From positions 138,239 to 202,238 of the forward strand of contig NZ_BMRO01000011.1 of the NCBI RefSeq assembly GCF_014648675.1: 64,000 nucleotides of DNA, given 5' to 3'. The notes beneath the pieces are model-generated. The model was not told the DNA's origin. It ran no database searches and saw only the letters and a program-made list of their open reading frames with translations. Shown here in pieces: positions 34,962 through 42,314 of the stretch. Made by a program: the position numbers and the translations under genes. The stretch comes from Actinomadura livida. Its GTDB lineage: Bacteria > Actinomycetota > Actinomycetes > Streptosporangiales > Streptosporangiaceae. The stretch's first letter is position 1. Every line of letters starts with the position of its first letter.

Positions 34962-35024
34962 GACCCAAGGTTATCGGCCCTGGAGAGGGGCGGCGGGCCG
35001 CTCAGCGTGGGGCGGAAAGGGGAG

Positions 35025-35735
35025 TCACAGGGGGATGGTCAGCAGCGTGCCGCCGGTGTCGAGCCGCACCTCGAACCGGGTGATCTCCTGCCGGGTGAGG
35101 CCCGTCCCGCCCTGCATCACCAGCGGGTTGGGCTGCTCCGGCACGCCGTAGCCCTTGTCCGGGACGCGCCAACCGGCGACGACGCTGCGCTCACCGGTCT
35201 CGGACACCGCCTCCAGGTGGCACCGCAGCGGCCCCTTGATGCCGCGCAGCTCCAGGCTGACCTGCGTGCCCCAGCCCTTGTCGACGAGCCCGACCGTGCC
35301 GGACGCGCCGGTGCGCGCGTCCGCCGCCTGGAACCGCTCGCCGGTGACGGCCACGGGCGGCGGCTGCTTCCCGGTCTCGCCGTCGTCGCCGAGCACCGTC
35401 CCGACGCCTATCCCGACGGCCAGCATCGCGGCCGCCGCCGCCCCGCCGACGGTGTAGGCCCCGCGCCGAAACCTGCGGTCCTCCCTCCGCCGGCGCCGCA
35501 TCATGTCGATCACCGGTGCCGGAGGCTGGTGCGCTCCGGGGTCCGCCACCGGGGCGGGCCCGGCGGTGTCGCCGCCGAGGGCGGACAGGACGCCCGCCGT
35601 CCCCGACATCTCGGCCAGCTCCGCCTGGCACCTGCCGCACCCGTGAAGATGGGCCTCGAAGGCCCGCCGGTCGCCCTCCTCGAGAAGGCCGAGCGCGTAC
35701 GCGCCGACGTCGGTGTGCTCGACCGGCGAACTCAT
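35025..35735 (-). CDS. Zinc-finger anti-sigma factor, membrane anchored
   Basis: 236 residues. The N-terminal ZAS motif HLHGCGRC (H-x3-C-x2-C, near residue 29) is the zinc site typical of redox- or signal-responsive anti-sigma factors. One membrane helix (VGGAAAAAMLAVGIGVGTVL near 97) is followed by an anti-sigma-K-like C-terminal domain with GTVGLVDKGWGTQVSLELRG. Its ATG overlaps the sigma gene stop as ATGA, so both are made together. It should hold the partner sigma at the membrane until a signal arrives. Signal unknown. Confidence 0.9.
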   Translation of the reverse strand: MSSPVEHTDVGAYALGLLEEGDRRAFEAHLHGCGRCQAELAEMSGTAGVLSALGGDTAGPAPVADPGAHQPPAPVIDMMRRRRREDRRFRRGAYTVGGAAAAAMLAVGIGVGTVLGDDGETGKQPPPVAVTGERFQAADARTGASGTVGLVDKGWGTQVSLELRGIKGPLRCHLEAVSETGERSVVAGWRVPDKGYGVPEQPNPLVMQGGTGLTRQEITRFEVRLDTGGTLLTIPL

Positions 35736-36337
35736 GAGGTCACCCCCCTCTCCTCCAAGGCGACGCGCAGCGCGCGCAGCGCGTAGTAGACGCGGGACTT
35801 GACCGTGCCCACCGGGATGCCGAGGTACTCGGCCGCCTGGTTCACCGTACGGTCGCGCAGCACCGTCTCCGTCAGCGCCTGCCGGTGCGCGGGGGAGAGC
35901 GACTCCAGCGCCTCCGCCACCACGACCTTGCGCAGCAGGCCTTCCATCTCGTCCGCCATCGGCAGGTTCTCCAGGGGGCCGTCGCCGACCTCGGGCGGCC
36001 GGACCTCGCGCTGCCGCCGATTGTCGATCACGATACGCCTGGAGACCGTGGCCAGCCACGGCATCAGCGAGGATGTGCGGTCGTCGAGGCGGTCGGCGCT
36101 GCGCCACGCCCGGATCATCGTCTCCTGCACGACGTCCTCGGCCCACTGGCGGTCCCCGCCGGTGAGCCTGAGGACGAACGAGAGGAGCGGCCGATGGTAC
36201 TCGCGGTAGAGCTCGGCGACGATCTCGTCGTCGCGTGCGGCCCGGCCGGCCGGGGAGGCCGGCCGCGCCGCGCCGGGGCGGCGGAGCAGGCTCCGCAACC
36301 CGCCGGTCTGGCGACCGGTCGATCCGGGAACTGCCAT
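35732..36337 (-). CDS. ECF-type RNA polymerase sigma factor
   Basis: 201 residues. Region 2 (residues 37-105) contains ELYREYHRPLLSFVLRLTGG, DVVQETMIRAWR and the -10-melting segment. Region 4 (140-195) contains LSPAHRQALTETVLRDRT and IPVGTVKSRVYYALRALR. Layout and partner recall actinobacterial SigL/SigK-like groups, but I cannot assign the subgroup. It is coupled to the downstream membrane anti-sigma. The 126 bases upstream (36338-36463) must hold its promoter; I see no clear autoregulatory GGAAC element there. Confidence 0.9.
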   Translation of the reverse strand: MAVPGSTGRQTGGLRSLLRRPGAARPASPAGRAARDDEIVAELYREYHRPLLSFVLRLTGGDRQWAEDVVQETMIRAWRSADRLDDRTSSLMPWLATVSRRIVIDNRRQREVRPPEVGDGPLENLPMADEMEGLLRKVVVAEALESLSPAHRQALTETVLRDRTVNQAAEYLGIPVGTVKSRVYYALRALRVALEERGVTS

Positions 36338-36463
36338 GGCCGGGGCGTCTCCGTGGTGGGGGTCGTCTCAAGGGGGTGAGGACGGTGGTCAACTGGCAGT
36401 ACGGGACCGCCCCGGCTCTCGGTTCAACGGATTTGAGGCTCTTTTAAGGTTCTCTTCGGGAAG

Positions 36464-37345
36464 TCAGTGCTTGACGGCCTGCTTGACCTTCCCCGCCTGC
36501 GTCGCCGTCCCCGCCTTGACGGTCTTGCCGGCCTTCATGGCCTTCGCGGCCTGCGCGGCCGTCCCGGCCTTGACGGTCTGCCCGGCCCGCGCGGCCCGCC
36601 CCTGCTTGGACGCCCGGCCGAGCTTGAACGCGGCCCCCGCCTTCGCGCCCCCGGCCTTGAGCCCCTGCATCGCGCCGCCCCGCTTGCGGCCCTTGAGGCC
36701 GCTCGGCTTGGCGATCTTCACCGTGACCGACTTGGCGGGCTTGGCCGCCTTGGCGCCCTTGGCCGCCTTCGCGGCCTGCTTCGCGGTCTTGCGGCCGCTC
36801 TCGGCGCGGGCGATGCGCACCTGGCGGGCCGCCTCCCGGCGGGCGTCGCGCAGCGTCGCCGCGGCCTCCCGGCGCAGTGCCTTGGCCTCGGCACCGCTCT
36901 TGAGCTGCGTCTCCCGCGCGGCGCGCCGCAGCTCCGCCATCCGCGGCGGGCGGCGCGGCTCGGTCGCCACCATGAGCAGCGCGCCGAACAGGCCGGCGTT
37001 CTTCAGCAGGTGGGACCGCTCGCTGGCACGGCGTTCGGGGTCGTCCTCGGCCCAGAAGCGGTGCTCGGTCGCCAGCGCGGGCACCAGCTGCGCGGCGAGC
37101 AGCAGCGTCGTCAGCCGCCGGAACTTGCCGGTCAGCAGCAGGGCGCCGGTGCCCAGGCTGAGCGCGCCCTCCATGCGGACGAGCGTCTCGGGGTCCTTCG
37201 GCAGCCATTCGATCCGGTCGGCCACCGGCTTGACCGCGGGGCCCACCCGCTCGGCGCGCTCGCGCGGGTCCCGGACGGCCTCCAGGCCGGTCATGATGTA
37301 GGGCGCCGCCACGAACGGACGGGCCAGGGTCGTGAAGGGTCGCAT
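36464..37345 (-). CDS. DoxX-family membrane protein with long basic, histone-like tail
   Basis: 293 residues. The first 145 form a DoxX-like bundle: PFVAAPYIMTGLEAVRDP, RMEGALSLGTGALLLTGKF and TTLLLAAQLVPALATEHRFW. From about residue 165 to the end, the sequence is Lys/Ala/Gly/Arg-rich with repeats such as AKAAKGAKAAKPAK and VKAGTAAQAAKAMKAGKTVK. This resembles histone H1 tails or HupB-type tails. Such a tail on DoxX is unusual and might bind nucleic acid, acidic lipids or ribosomes at the membrane. That is inference. The sequence reads through cleanly, so it is not a chimera caused by frameshift. Confidence 0.8.
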   Translation of the reverse strand: MRPFTTLARPFVAAPYIMTGLEAVRDPRERAERVGPAVKPVADRIEWLPKDPETLVRMEGALSLGTGALLLTGKFRRLTTLLLAAQLVPALATEHRFWAEDDPERRASERSHLLKNAGLFGALLMVATEPRRPPRMAELRRAARETQLKSGAEAKALRREAAATLRDARREAARQVRIARAESGRKTAKQAAKAAKGAKAAKPAKSVTVKIAKPSGLKGRKRGGAMQGLKAGGAKAGAAFKLGRASKQGRAARAGQTVKAGTAAQAAKAMKAGKTVKAGTATQAGKVKQAVKH

Positions 37346-37397
37346 GACCCGCTACATGCCCATCACGCCGCGCCTCAAGCACGGCAGGATGGGACCC

Positions 37398-38252
37398 ATG
37401 TGCGGACGCTATGCCACGACCCGAGCGCGGCAGGAGCTGCTGGACGAGTTCCAGGTGCAGCTCGACGCCGTCGACGGGGACATCCAGCCCGACTACAACG
37501 TCGCCCCGACGAAGCAGGTTCCGGTCGTCCTGAACCGGCGCCCGAAGGACGCCCCAGAGGAGGCCGCGGCCGTCCGGCAGCTGCGGACGGTGCGCTGGGG
37601 GCTCGTCCCGTCGTGGGCCAAGGACCTGTCCATCGGCTCCCGCATGATCAACGCGCGGTTCGAGACGGTGCACGAGAAGCCGTCGTACCGCCGCGCGTTC
37701 GCGCGGCGCCGCTGCCTGCTCCCGGCCGACGGCTACTTCGAGTGGTACACCCTCCAGGACCAGGGCGGCGACGACAAGGGCTCGCCCGATCCGGCCGAGG
37801 GCGAGAAGAAGGCCAAGAAGAAGAAGCCGCAGAAGCAGCCCTACTTCATCCGCCCCAATGACGGCGCCGTCATGGCGATGGCGGGTCTCTACGAGCTGTG
37901 GAAGTCGCCCGAGGGTGGTTCCGGGGGGTCCGGGGGGTCGTCCCCCCAGATCGGGCCAGGCGAGTGGATCTGGACGTGCACGGTGATCACCACCGACGCG
38001 CCGGACGACCTCGGCCGCATCCACGACCGGATGCCGATGATCGTCGAGCCGGACCGCTGGGACGCCTGGCTCGACCCCGCGCTGACCGAGACCGAGCAGG
38101 TCCGGAGCCTGCTGGTGCCCGCGATGGCCGGGACAATGGACGCCTACCCGGTGTCAAAGGCGGTCAACAACGTGCGAAACAACGGACCGGAGCTCATAGA
38201 ACCCGCGCTTTCCGGGGATAGTCCAGGCAGCAATTCCGACGGTTTGTTCTGA
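37398..38252 (+). CDS. SOS response-associated peptidase (SRAP), HMCES/YedK family
   Basis: 284 residues. Cys2, right after the initiator Met (MCGRYA), is the catalytic residue that crosslinks to abasic sites in single-stranded DNA; it fixes the start at ATG 37398. Other marks are DYNVAPTKQVPVV (the Asn/Pro loop), RMINARFETVHEKPSYRRAF, CLLPADGYFEWY (Glu) and IHDRMPMIV (His). Two additions are unusual: a lysine-rich loop near residue 135 (EKKAKKKKPQKQP) and a Gly/Ser loop near residue 175 encoded by the G-run palindrome at 37921-37949. Neither touches known active-site residues. Confidence 0.92.
   Translation: MCGRYATTRARQELLDEFQVQLDAVDGDIQPDYNVAPTKQVPVVLNRRPKDAPEEAAAVRQLRTVRWGLVPSWAKDLSIGSRMINARFETVHEKPSYRRAFARRRCLLPADGYFEWYTLQDQGGDDKGSPDPAEGEKKAKKKKPQKQPYFIRPNDGAVMAMAGLYELWKSPEGGSGGSGGSSPQIGPGEWIWTCTVITTDAPDDLGRIHDRMPMIVEPDRWDAWLDPALTETEQVRSLLVPAMAGTMDAYPVSKAVNNVRNNGPELIEPALSGDSPGSNSDGLF
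37921..37949 (-). repeat. Dispersed G-run palindrome inside the SRAP gene
   Basis: CCGGGGGGTCC then GGGGGG-TCGT-CCCCCC-AG. It is read in frame as GGSGGSGGSSPQ, between a conserved LYELWKSPEG and WIWTCTVITTDA, where the family normally has a few residues only. Confidence 0.65.
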
Positions 38253-38331
38253 CCGCTGCCGGGAACGCGGCGGCGGCCGGAGCCGGAGTGCAATGCCCGG
38301 GATCCCCCTGCCGGGAGGAGTTCGCAGCGTC

Positions 38332-38661
38332 GTGGACATCGCCGTAGCCCGCGCCCGCCTCGAGGCCATGCTCGAGGATTTGGATCGATCCATCGCCATT
38401 CTGCGCGGGGAGAGCCCCGAGCGCGACAATTCCGCCGCGGACGCCGGGGCCGGCCTCACCGCCCTCGACCGCGTGGAGGCCGCCCTGCATTCGCTGGAGC
38501 GGCACCGCGACGGCGTCGTGGCCGCCCTGGAGCGCCTCGGCGCCGGAACCTACGGCCGCTGCCTGGCCTGCGGCAAGCCCGTCCCCGAGGGCCGCCTGGA
38601 GGCCCGCCCGGACGCCGCCCGCTGCGTGACCTGCCAGGCCAAGCACGACCGGAGGCGCTAG
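38332..38661 (+). CDS. TraR/DksA-type C4 zinc finger protein
   Basis: 109 residues from GTG 38332, which has GGGAGGAG eleven bases upstream; ATG 38293 would add 13 residues before the ribosome binding site. A long N-terminal helical hairpin (IAVARARLEAMLEDLDRSI and RVEAALHSLERHRDGVVAAL) is followed by a four-Cys zinc finger, CLACGKPVPEGRLEARPDA then CVTC. The GTYGRCLACG lead-in is typical of the family. DksA/TraR proteins bind the RNA polymerase secondary channel. The short actinobacterial versions are poorly studied, so a transcription role is inferred. Confidence 0.85.
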   Translation: MDIAVARARLEAMLEDLDRSIAILRGESPERDNSAADAGAGLTALDRVEAALHSLERHRDGVVAALERLGAGTYGRCLACGKPVPEGRLEARPDAARCVTCQAKHDRRR

Positions 38662-38673
38662 GGCGGCCTGGCC

Positions 38674-39468
38674 TCACTTCCTCCTGGCGCTCGCCAGGAG
38701 GTGGATGCCCAGGGACTCGTCCGGTTCCGTGGCGTTCAGCTCGGTGCGGACCAGCCGGGGCAGCGCGCGGGGCGACTCGGCCAGCACGTGCTCGACGGTC
38801 GACGGGGACAGCACCGTGCGGGGCCGGATCCACTCCACTTCGAGCCCGGCGTCGCCGAGCAGCTCGCGGAGCTGGTGGGGCGAGAAGGAGCGGGTGATGC
38901 TGCCGTCCGGCCAGGGGATGAGGACGACCTCGGCGCTCGGCACGTCCGACAGGTGCGCCCAGTAGTTGCGCTCGGCGAGCAGCGCCATCCCGAGGGTCAG
39001 CGAGTCGACGCAGAGCAGGACCCGGCCGCCGGGGCGCAGCACGCGGGCGATCTCGGCGACCGTGCCCTCGGTGGCGAGGTGGCGGGACAGCACCCGGTTC
39101 TCGGCGATCACGGCGTCGACGGAGCCGCCGGCGAGGAACGTGAGGCTGCCGGTGTCGCCGATGATCGGGATGGTGCCGCACTTGGCGGGCGGCGCCCCGT
39201 CCGCCGCCGGACGCCCGTCGCCCCTGGTCGGGTCGAGGACCTCCAGGACCGTGTGCCGGGCCTCGGCGGCCTGGGCGGCGGACCGCCCGCCGGAGATGTC
39301 CAGCACGCGGGACGGCCGCCGCGGCAGCCACCGGGTCAGCTGGGCGGCGGCGACCGCCCAGTAGAAGGTCCAGTAGCGCGCCAGTGCGTCCCCCGCCCCC
39401 TCCCCGGAGATGTCGCGCAGACTGGCGATGGTGGGCTCGGACGTTCGCGCCGACGGCACCGGGTGCAC
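38674..39468 (-). CDS. Class I SAM-dependent methyltransferase-like protein
   Basis: 264 residues from GTG 39468, which has AGGAG five bases upstream. Rossmann features are present but degenerate: VLDISGGRSAAQAAEAR (motif I, normally DxGxGxG), VDAVIAENRVL near residue 135 and EIARVLRPGGRVLLCVDSL (post-motif II). WYWxFYW-like aromatic residues precede the fold. The late PHQLRELLGDAGLEVEWI is a usual methyltransferase element. Substrate unknown. It is divergent from sigR, and their shared region carries a SigR-type promoter on the other strand. Confidence 0.78.
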   Translation of the reverse strand: MHPVPSARTSEPTIASLRDISGEGAGDALARYWTFYWAVAAAQLTRWLPRRPSRVLDISGGRSAAQAAEARHTVLEVLDPTRGDGRPAADGAPPAKCGTIPIIGDTGSLTFLAGGSVDAVIAENRVLSRHLATEGTVAEIARVLRPGGRVLLCVDSLTLGMALLAERNYWAHLSDVPSAEVVLIPWPDGSITRSFSPHQLRELLGDAGLEVEWIRPRTVLSPSTVEHVLAESPRALPRLVRTELNATEPDESLGIHLLASARRK

Positions 39469-39579
39469 GTTTGCTCCTGTTCTCGCCGTGTATGTCACTT
39501 CTTTCCCCGTTACCGGAGGCATCACCCTCCGTGCAGGACGCCCGCGGCGGCCCGTGTCCGCCGCGTCACCCCCGGCTGC

Positions 39580-39606
39580 GGGAATCGGCGGCACCCTTCC
39601 GGTGTT
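39580..39606 (+). promoter_or_regulatory. SigR-dependent autoregulatory promoter of sigR
   Basis: GGGAAT (39580-39585) and GTT (39604-39606) are separated by exactly 18 bases, matching the SigR consensus GGGAAT-N18-GTT. It lies 38 bases ahead of the sigR ATG, so the sigma factor should drive its own synthesis under thiol stress. Confidence 0.75.
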
Positions 39607-39643
39607 GCACCGTCTCACAGGCCAAACGCGGAGGTGCACACCC

Positions 39644-40411
39644 ATGACCACAGCCGTTGCCGACCAGCAGCGGAGCCCTGGACTCGCGGCCCCGCGCGGC
39701 GACGCGCAGACACCCGCCCGCGTGGGAAGGCCGCGCGGACCGCTATCGTCTGGTGGATACGGCGTCATCGGCCTAGCCGAGGCCGGCGGCGCCACAGCCG
39801 AGGGGGTGGGTCAGGTACAGGGCACCACGGAGACCGTGGAGCAGCGCCGCGACCGGTTCCAGCGCGACGTGCTCCCGTTCTTGGACCAGCTGTATTCTGC
39901 CGCGCTGCGCATGACGCGCAACCCGGCGGACGCCGAGGATCTCGTGCAGGAGACCTTCGCCAAGGCGTTCGCGTCCTTCCACCAGTTCAAGGAAGGCACC
40001 AACCTCAAGGCGTGGCTCTACCGCATCCTGACCAACACGTTCATCAACTCCTACCGCAAGAAGCAGCGCCAGCCGCAGCAGGCCGCCACCGAGGACATCG
40101 AGGACTGGCAGATCGCGCGCGCCGCGTCGCACACGTCCAGCGGCCTCAAGTCCGCCGAGACCGAGGCGCTGGAGCACCTGCCGGACAGCGATGTGAAGCG
40201 GGCGCTGCAGGAGCTCCCGGAGGAGTTCCGCATCGCCGTCTACCTCGCCGACGTCGAGGGCTTCGCCTACAAGGAGATCGCCGAGATCATGGGCACGCCC
40301 ATCGGCACGGTCATGTCCCGGTTGCACCGGGGCCGGCGCCAGTTGCGGGGCATGCTGGAGGACTACGCTGGGGAGCGCGGTCTCACGCGGACGGGCGGAG
40401 GGGCCAAGTGA
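39644..40411 (+). CDS. sigR: Thiol-stress RNA polymerase sigma factor SigR
   Basis: 255 residues from ATG 39644 with GGAGGT upstream. Region 2 has FLDQLYSAALRMTRNPADAEDLVQE and region 4 has LQELPEEFRIAVYLADVEGF and GTPIGTVMSRLHRGRRQLR. The intact SigR core starts near residue 55. The preceding 54 residues are Gly/Ala/Pro-rich, and an in-frame GTG at 39806 could start a short form. In Streptomyces the SigR-driven transcript makes an unstable long form with a similar extension, so two isoforms are plausible here. It is followed by its anti-sigma gene rsrA. Confidence 0.92.
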   Translation: MTTAVADQQRSPGLAAPRGDAQTPARVGRPRGPLSSGGYGVIGLAEAGGATAEGVGQVQGTTETVEQRRDRFQRDVLPFLDQLYSAALRMTRNPADAEDLVQETFAKAFASFHQFKEGTNLKAWLYRILTNTFINSYRKKQRQPQQAATEDIEDWQIARAASHTSSGLKSAETEALEHLPDSDVKRALQELPEEFRIAVYLADVEGFAYKEIAEIMGTPIGTVMSRLHRGRRQLRGMLEDYAGERGLTRTGGGAK

Positions 40412-40500
40412 GCGGGAAACGCGCCTGCCGCGTACTGCGTAGCGAGATGCCGGACACCGTGCCGTGCCGCGGCGCGGTGAACGAGAAGGGTGAGTGAGCC

Positions 40501-40797
40501 ATGAGCTGTGGCGACCACCACGAGACCCCCTGCGACGAGGTCCTTGCGCGGGTCTACACCTATCTCGATGGCGAGCTGGACCAGGGCGGATGCGGCGAGG
40601 TGCAGCAGCACCTGGACGAATGCGGCCCTTGCCTGCGCGAGTACGGCCTCGAGGAGGCCGTCAAGAAGCTGGTGAACAAGTCCTGCGGCTGCGAGCAGGC
40701 CCCCACCGACCTGCGCGCGAAGGTGCTCGGCCGCATCGAGGAGATCTGCGGGGACATCAAGGCGTCCGGTGACGCCGAGAAGACCGGCAGCGCCTGA
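40501..40797 (+). CDS. rsrA: Redox-sensing zinc anti-sigma factor RsrA
   Basis: 98 soluble residues. The zinc/redox motif HLDECGPC (H-x3-C-x2-C, residues 37-44) is complete, with further Cys at 3, 11, 31, 62 and 64, as in RsrA of Streptomyces. In the reduced zinc form it binds SigR; disulfide stress oxidises it and frees the sigma. The ATG lies 89 bases after the sigR stop, a wider gap than the usual overlap. The spacer shows nothing else. Pair order and promoter support the assignment. Confidence 0.92.
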   Translation: MSCGDHHETPCDEVLARVYTYLDGELDQGGCGEVQQHLDECGPCLREYGLEEAVKKLVNKSCGCEQAPTDLRAKVLGRIEEICGDIKASGDAEKTGSA

Positions 40798-40815
40798 GCG
40801 TCGTATCGTTCTCGG

Positions 40816-41739
40816 GTGCTCGCACTCGTCACCGGCGCGGCCGGCTTCATCGGATCACACCTGGTCGACCGGCTCGTCGCCGACGGCCACGAGGTCATCG
40901 GCGTGGACGACATGTCCTCGGGCGCCAACGTCCGCCCCGGTCTCGAACTCTGGGAGATGGACGTCGGCGACCCGGCGCTCGTCGAGCGCGCCGCGGCCCG
41001 GCGCCCCGAGGTGATCTGCCACCTCGCCGCGCAGGTGAGCGTGCGCGCCAGCGTCGCCGATCCGCCGGCCGACGCGCGCACGAACGTGGTCGGCACGGCG
41101 AACGTGCTGGAGGCGGCGCGGGCGGCGGGCGGCCGCAAGGTCGTGTTCACGTCGAGCTGCGCGGTGTACGGGGTGCCGGACGCGCTGCCCGTCCCGCCGG
41201 ACGCCGAGCTGCGGCCCGCGTCCCCGTACGCGGCGTCGAAGGTCTCCGGCGAGGTGTACGCGGCCACCTACAAGGCGCTGTACGGCATCGACTACACGAC
41301 GCTGACGCTGGCGAACGTCTACGGGCCGCGGCAGACCCCCGAGGGCGAGGCCGGCGTCGTCTCGATCTTCACGGACGCGCTGCTGGCGGGCCGCCCCACG
41401 CGGGTCTACGGCGACGGCACCCAGACCCGCGACTACGTCTACGTGCTGGACGTGGTCGACGCGTTCGCCCGCGCGGCGGGCGAGGCGGGCGGCGGGCGGC
41501 GCCTCAACGTGGGCACCGGAGTGGAGACGACCGACCGGGAGCTGCACACGCTGGTCGCCGAGGCGGCGGGCGCGCCGGACGACCCGGAGTTCGCGCCGCC
41601 GCGGCTGGGCGACCTCCCCGCGATGTCCGTCGATCCGCGGGCGACCCGGGAGGCCCTCGGCTGGGCGCCGGAGACGGGCCTCCGCGAGGGGCTGGCGGAG
41701 ACCGTGGCGTGGGCGCGGGAACGGATGGCCCCGGCCTGA
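40816..41739 (+). CDS. NAD-dependent sugar epimerase/dehydratase (GalE-like)
   Basis: 307 residues from GTG 40816. The Rossmann motif is VTGAAGFIGSHLVDRL (5-20), the strand-two acidic residue is in GVDDMSSG, the catalytic Ser is in FTSSCAVYG near 113, and the YxxxK motif is SPYAASK near 138. NVYGPRQTPEGEAGVVSIF and GDGTQTRDYVYV are usual in UDP-glucose 4-epimerase-like enzymes. Exact sugar is not decided by sequence. It lies 18 bases after rsrA, so a shared transcript under the SigR promoter is possible; that would be an unusual regulon member. Confidence 0.88.
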   Translation: MLALVTGAAGFIGSHLVDRLVADGHEVIGVDDMSSGANVRPGLELWEMDVGDPALVERAAARRPEVICHLAAQVSVRASVADPPADARTNVVGTANVLEAARAAGGRKVVFTSSCAVYGVPDALPVPPDAELRPASPYAASKVSGEVYAATYKALYGIDYTTLTLANVYGPRQTPEGEAGVVSIFTDALLAGRPTRVYGDGTQTRDYVYVLDVVDAFARAAGEAGGGRRLNVGTGVETTDRELHTLVAEAAGAPDDPEFAPPRLGDLPAMSVDPRATREALGWAPETGLREGLAETVAWARERMAPA

Positions 41740-41869
41740 CGGAAAGCCGGTGGTTGGTCGTTTCTGGGCATTTCCTGGGGATAATTGGGAACGCCCGGTA
41801 ATGCACGTGCATTGTGACGTGCATCGACGCTGTGCAATTACGGTCGGTGTATTCTCCCGGGGCAATTGA

Positions 41870-42092
41870 TCACTTAAGGTGACGGCCGCTTCACAGTTGG
41901 CTCTCGTTTCTCCGCATGCCTGTGTGACCTGGGCAGTTCGCGTTAGGCTTGGGCCGGAATCAGCGACGGGAGCACGTGCCCGCCCGTGAATTCGGGAGTA
42001 TGTGCTCGCCCGGGCGAGAACCGGGGCCGACGAGGTCCCGGTGGCCGGCCGCGAGGCCGGCCGGCCCGGTTCGCGGGGGGAGGCAAGGAGCC
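41870..42092 (+). other. Structured leader in a 575-base gene-poor stretch (41740-42314)
   Basis: Three stem-loops stand out: GAGCAC/GTGCTC bracketing about 41970-42005; AACCGGG (42019-42025) with CCCGGTT (42065-42071); and, nested inside, GGCCGGCC-GCGA-GGCCGGCC (42043-42062). A strong Shine-Dalgarno and a 30-codon ORF follow. 41740-41870 is less GC-rich and may hold the promoter. I could not match the structure to the c-di-AMP or c-di-GMP riboswitch consensus. Confidence 0.4.
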
Positions 42093-42185
42093 ATGCTCGA
42101 GCGTGTGAAGCCGGCGGTGGACGGCCGGTGCGAGAGCCCCTCGGCGGTGTCGCTGTCGATGCCCGAGGGCGTGTCCTGGGTGTAG
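42093..42185 (+). CDS. Possible 30-residue leader or small protein
   Basis: The ATG is preceded by GGGGGGAGGCAAGGAG, one of the strongest ribosome binding sites in the window. The peptide reads MLERVKPAVDGRCESPSAVS then LSMPEGVSWV. It has one Cys and no membrane segment. It ends 129 bases before the HD-GYP gene and sits just after a structured leader. It could be a regulatory leader peptide or a small protein; I recognise no family. The 129 bases after it are GC-rich and show no further feature. Confidence 0.4.
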   Translation: MLERVKPAVDGRCESPSAVSLSMPEGVSWV

Positions 42186-42314
42186 TGCCGGCAGGCACGC
42201 GCACGCCCGGCGGCGGCCCGCCAGTCGAACCGAACACTCCTCCGTCCCGGCGGGCCCGCGCGGGCCCGCACCGCCGCGGACGGGGCCGGGTGTTCACACC
42301 CCGAGGGGGCGGCA

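Noticed and set aside
41870..42092. c-di-AMP (ydaO) or c-di-GMP riboswitch
   Set aside because: Stem-loops are clear, but I could not find the conserved core sequences of either class; reported only as a structured leader.
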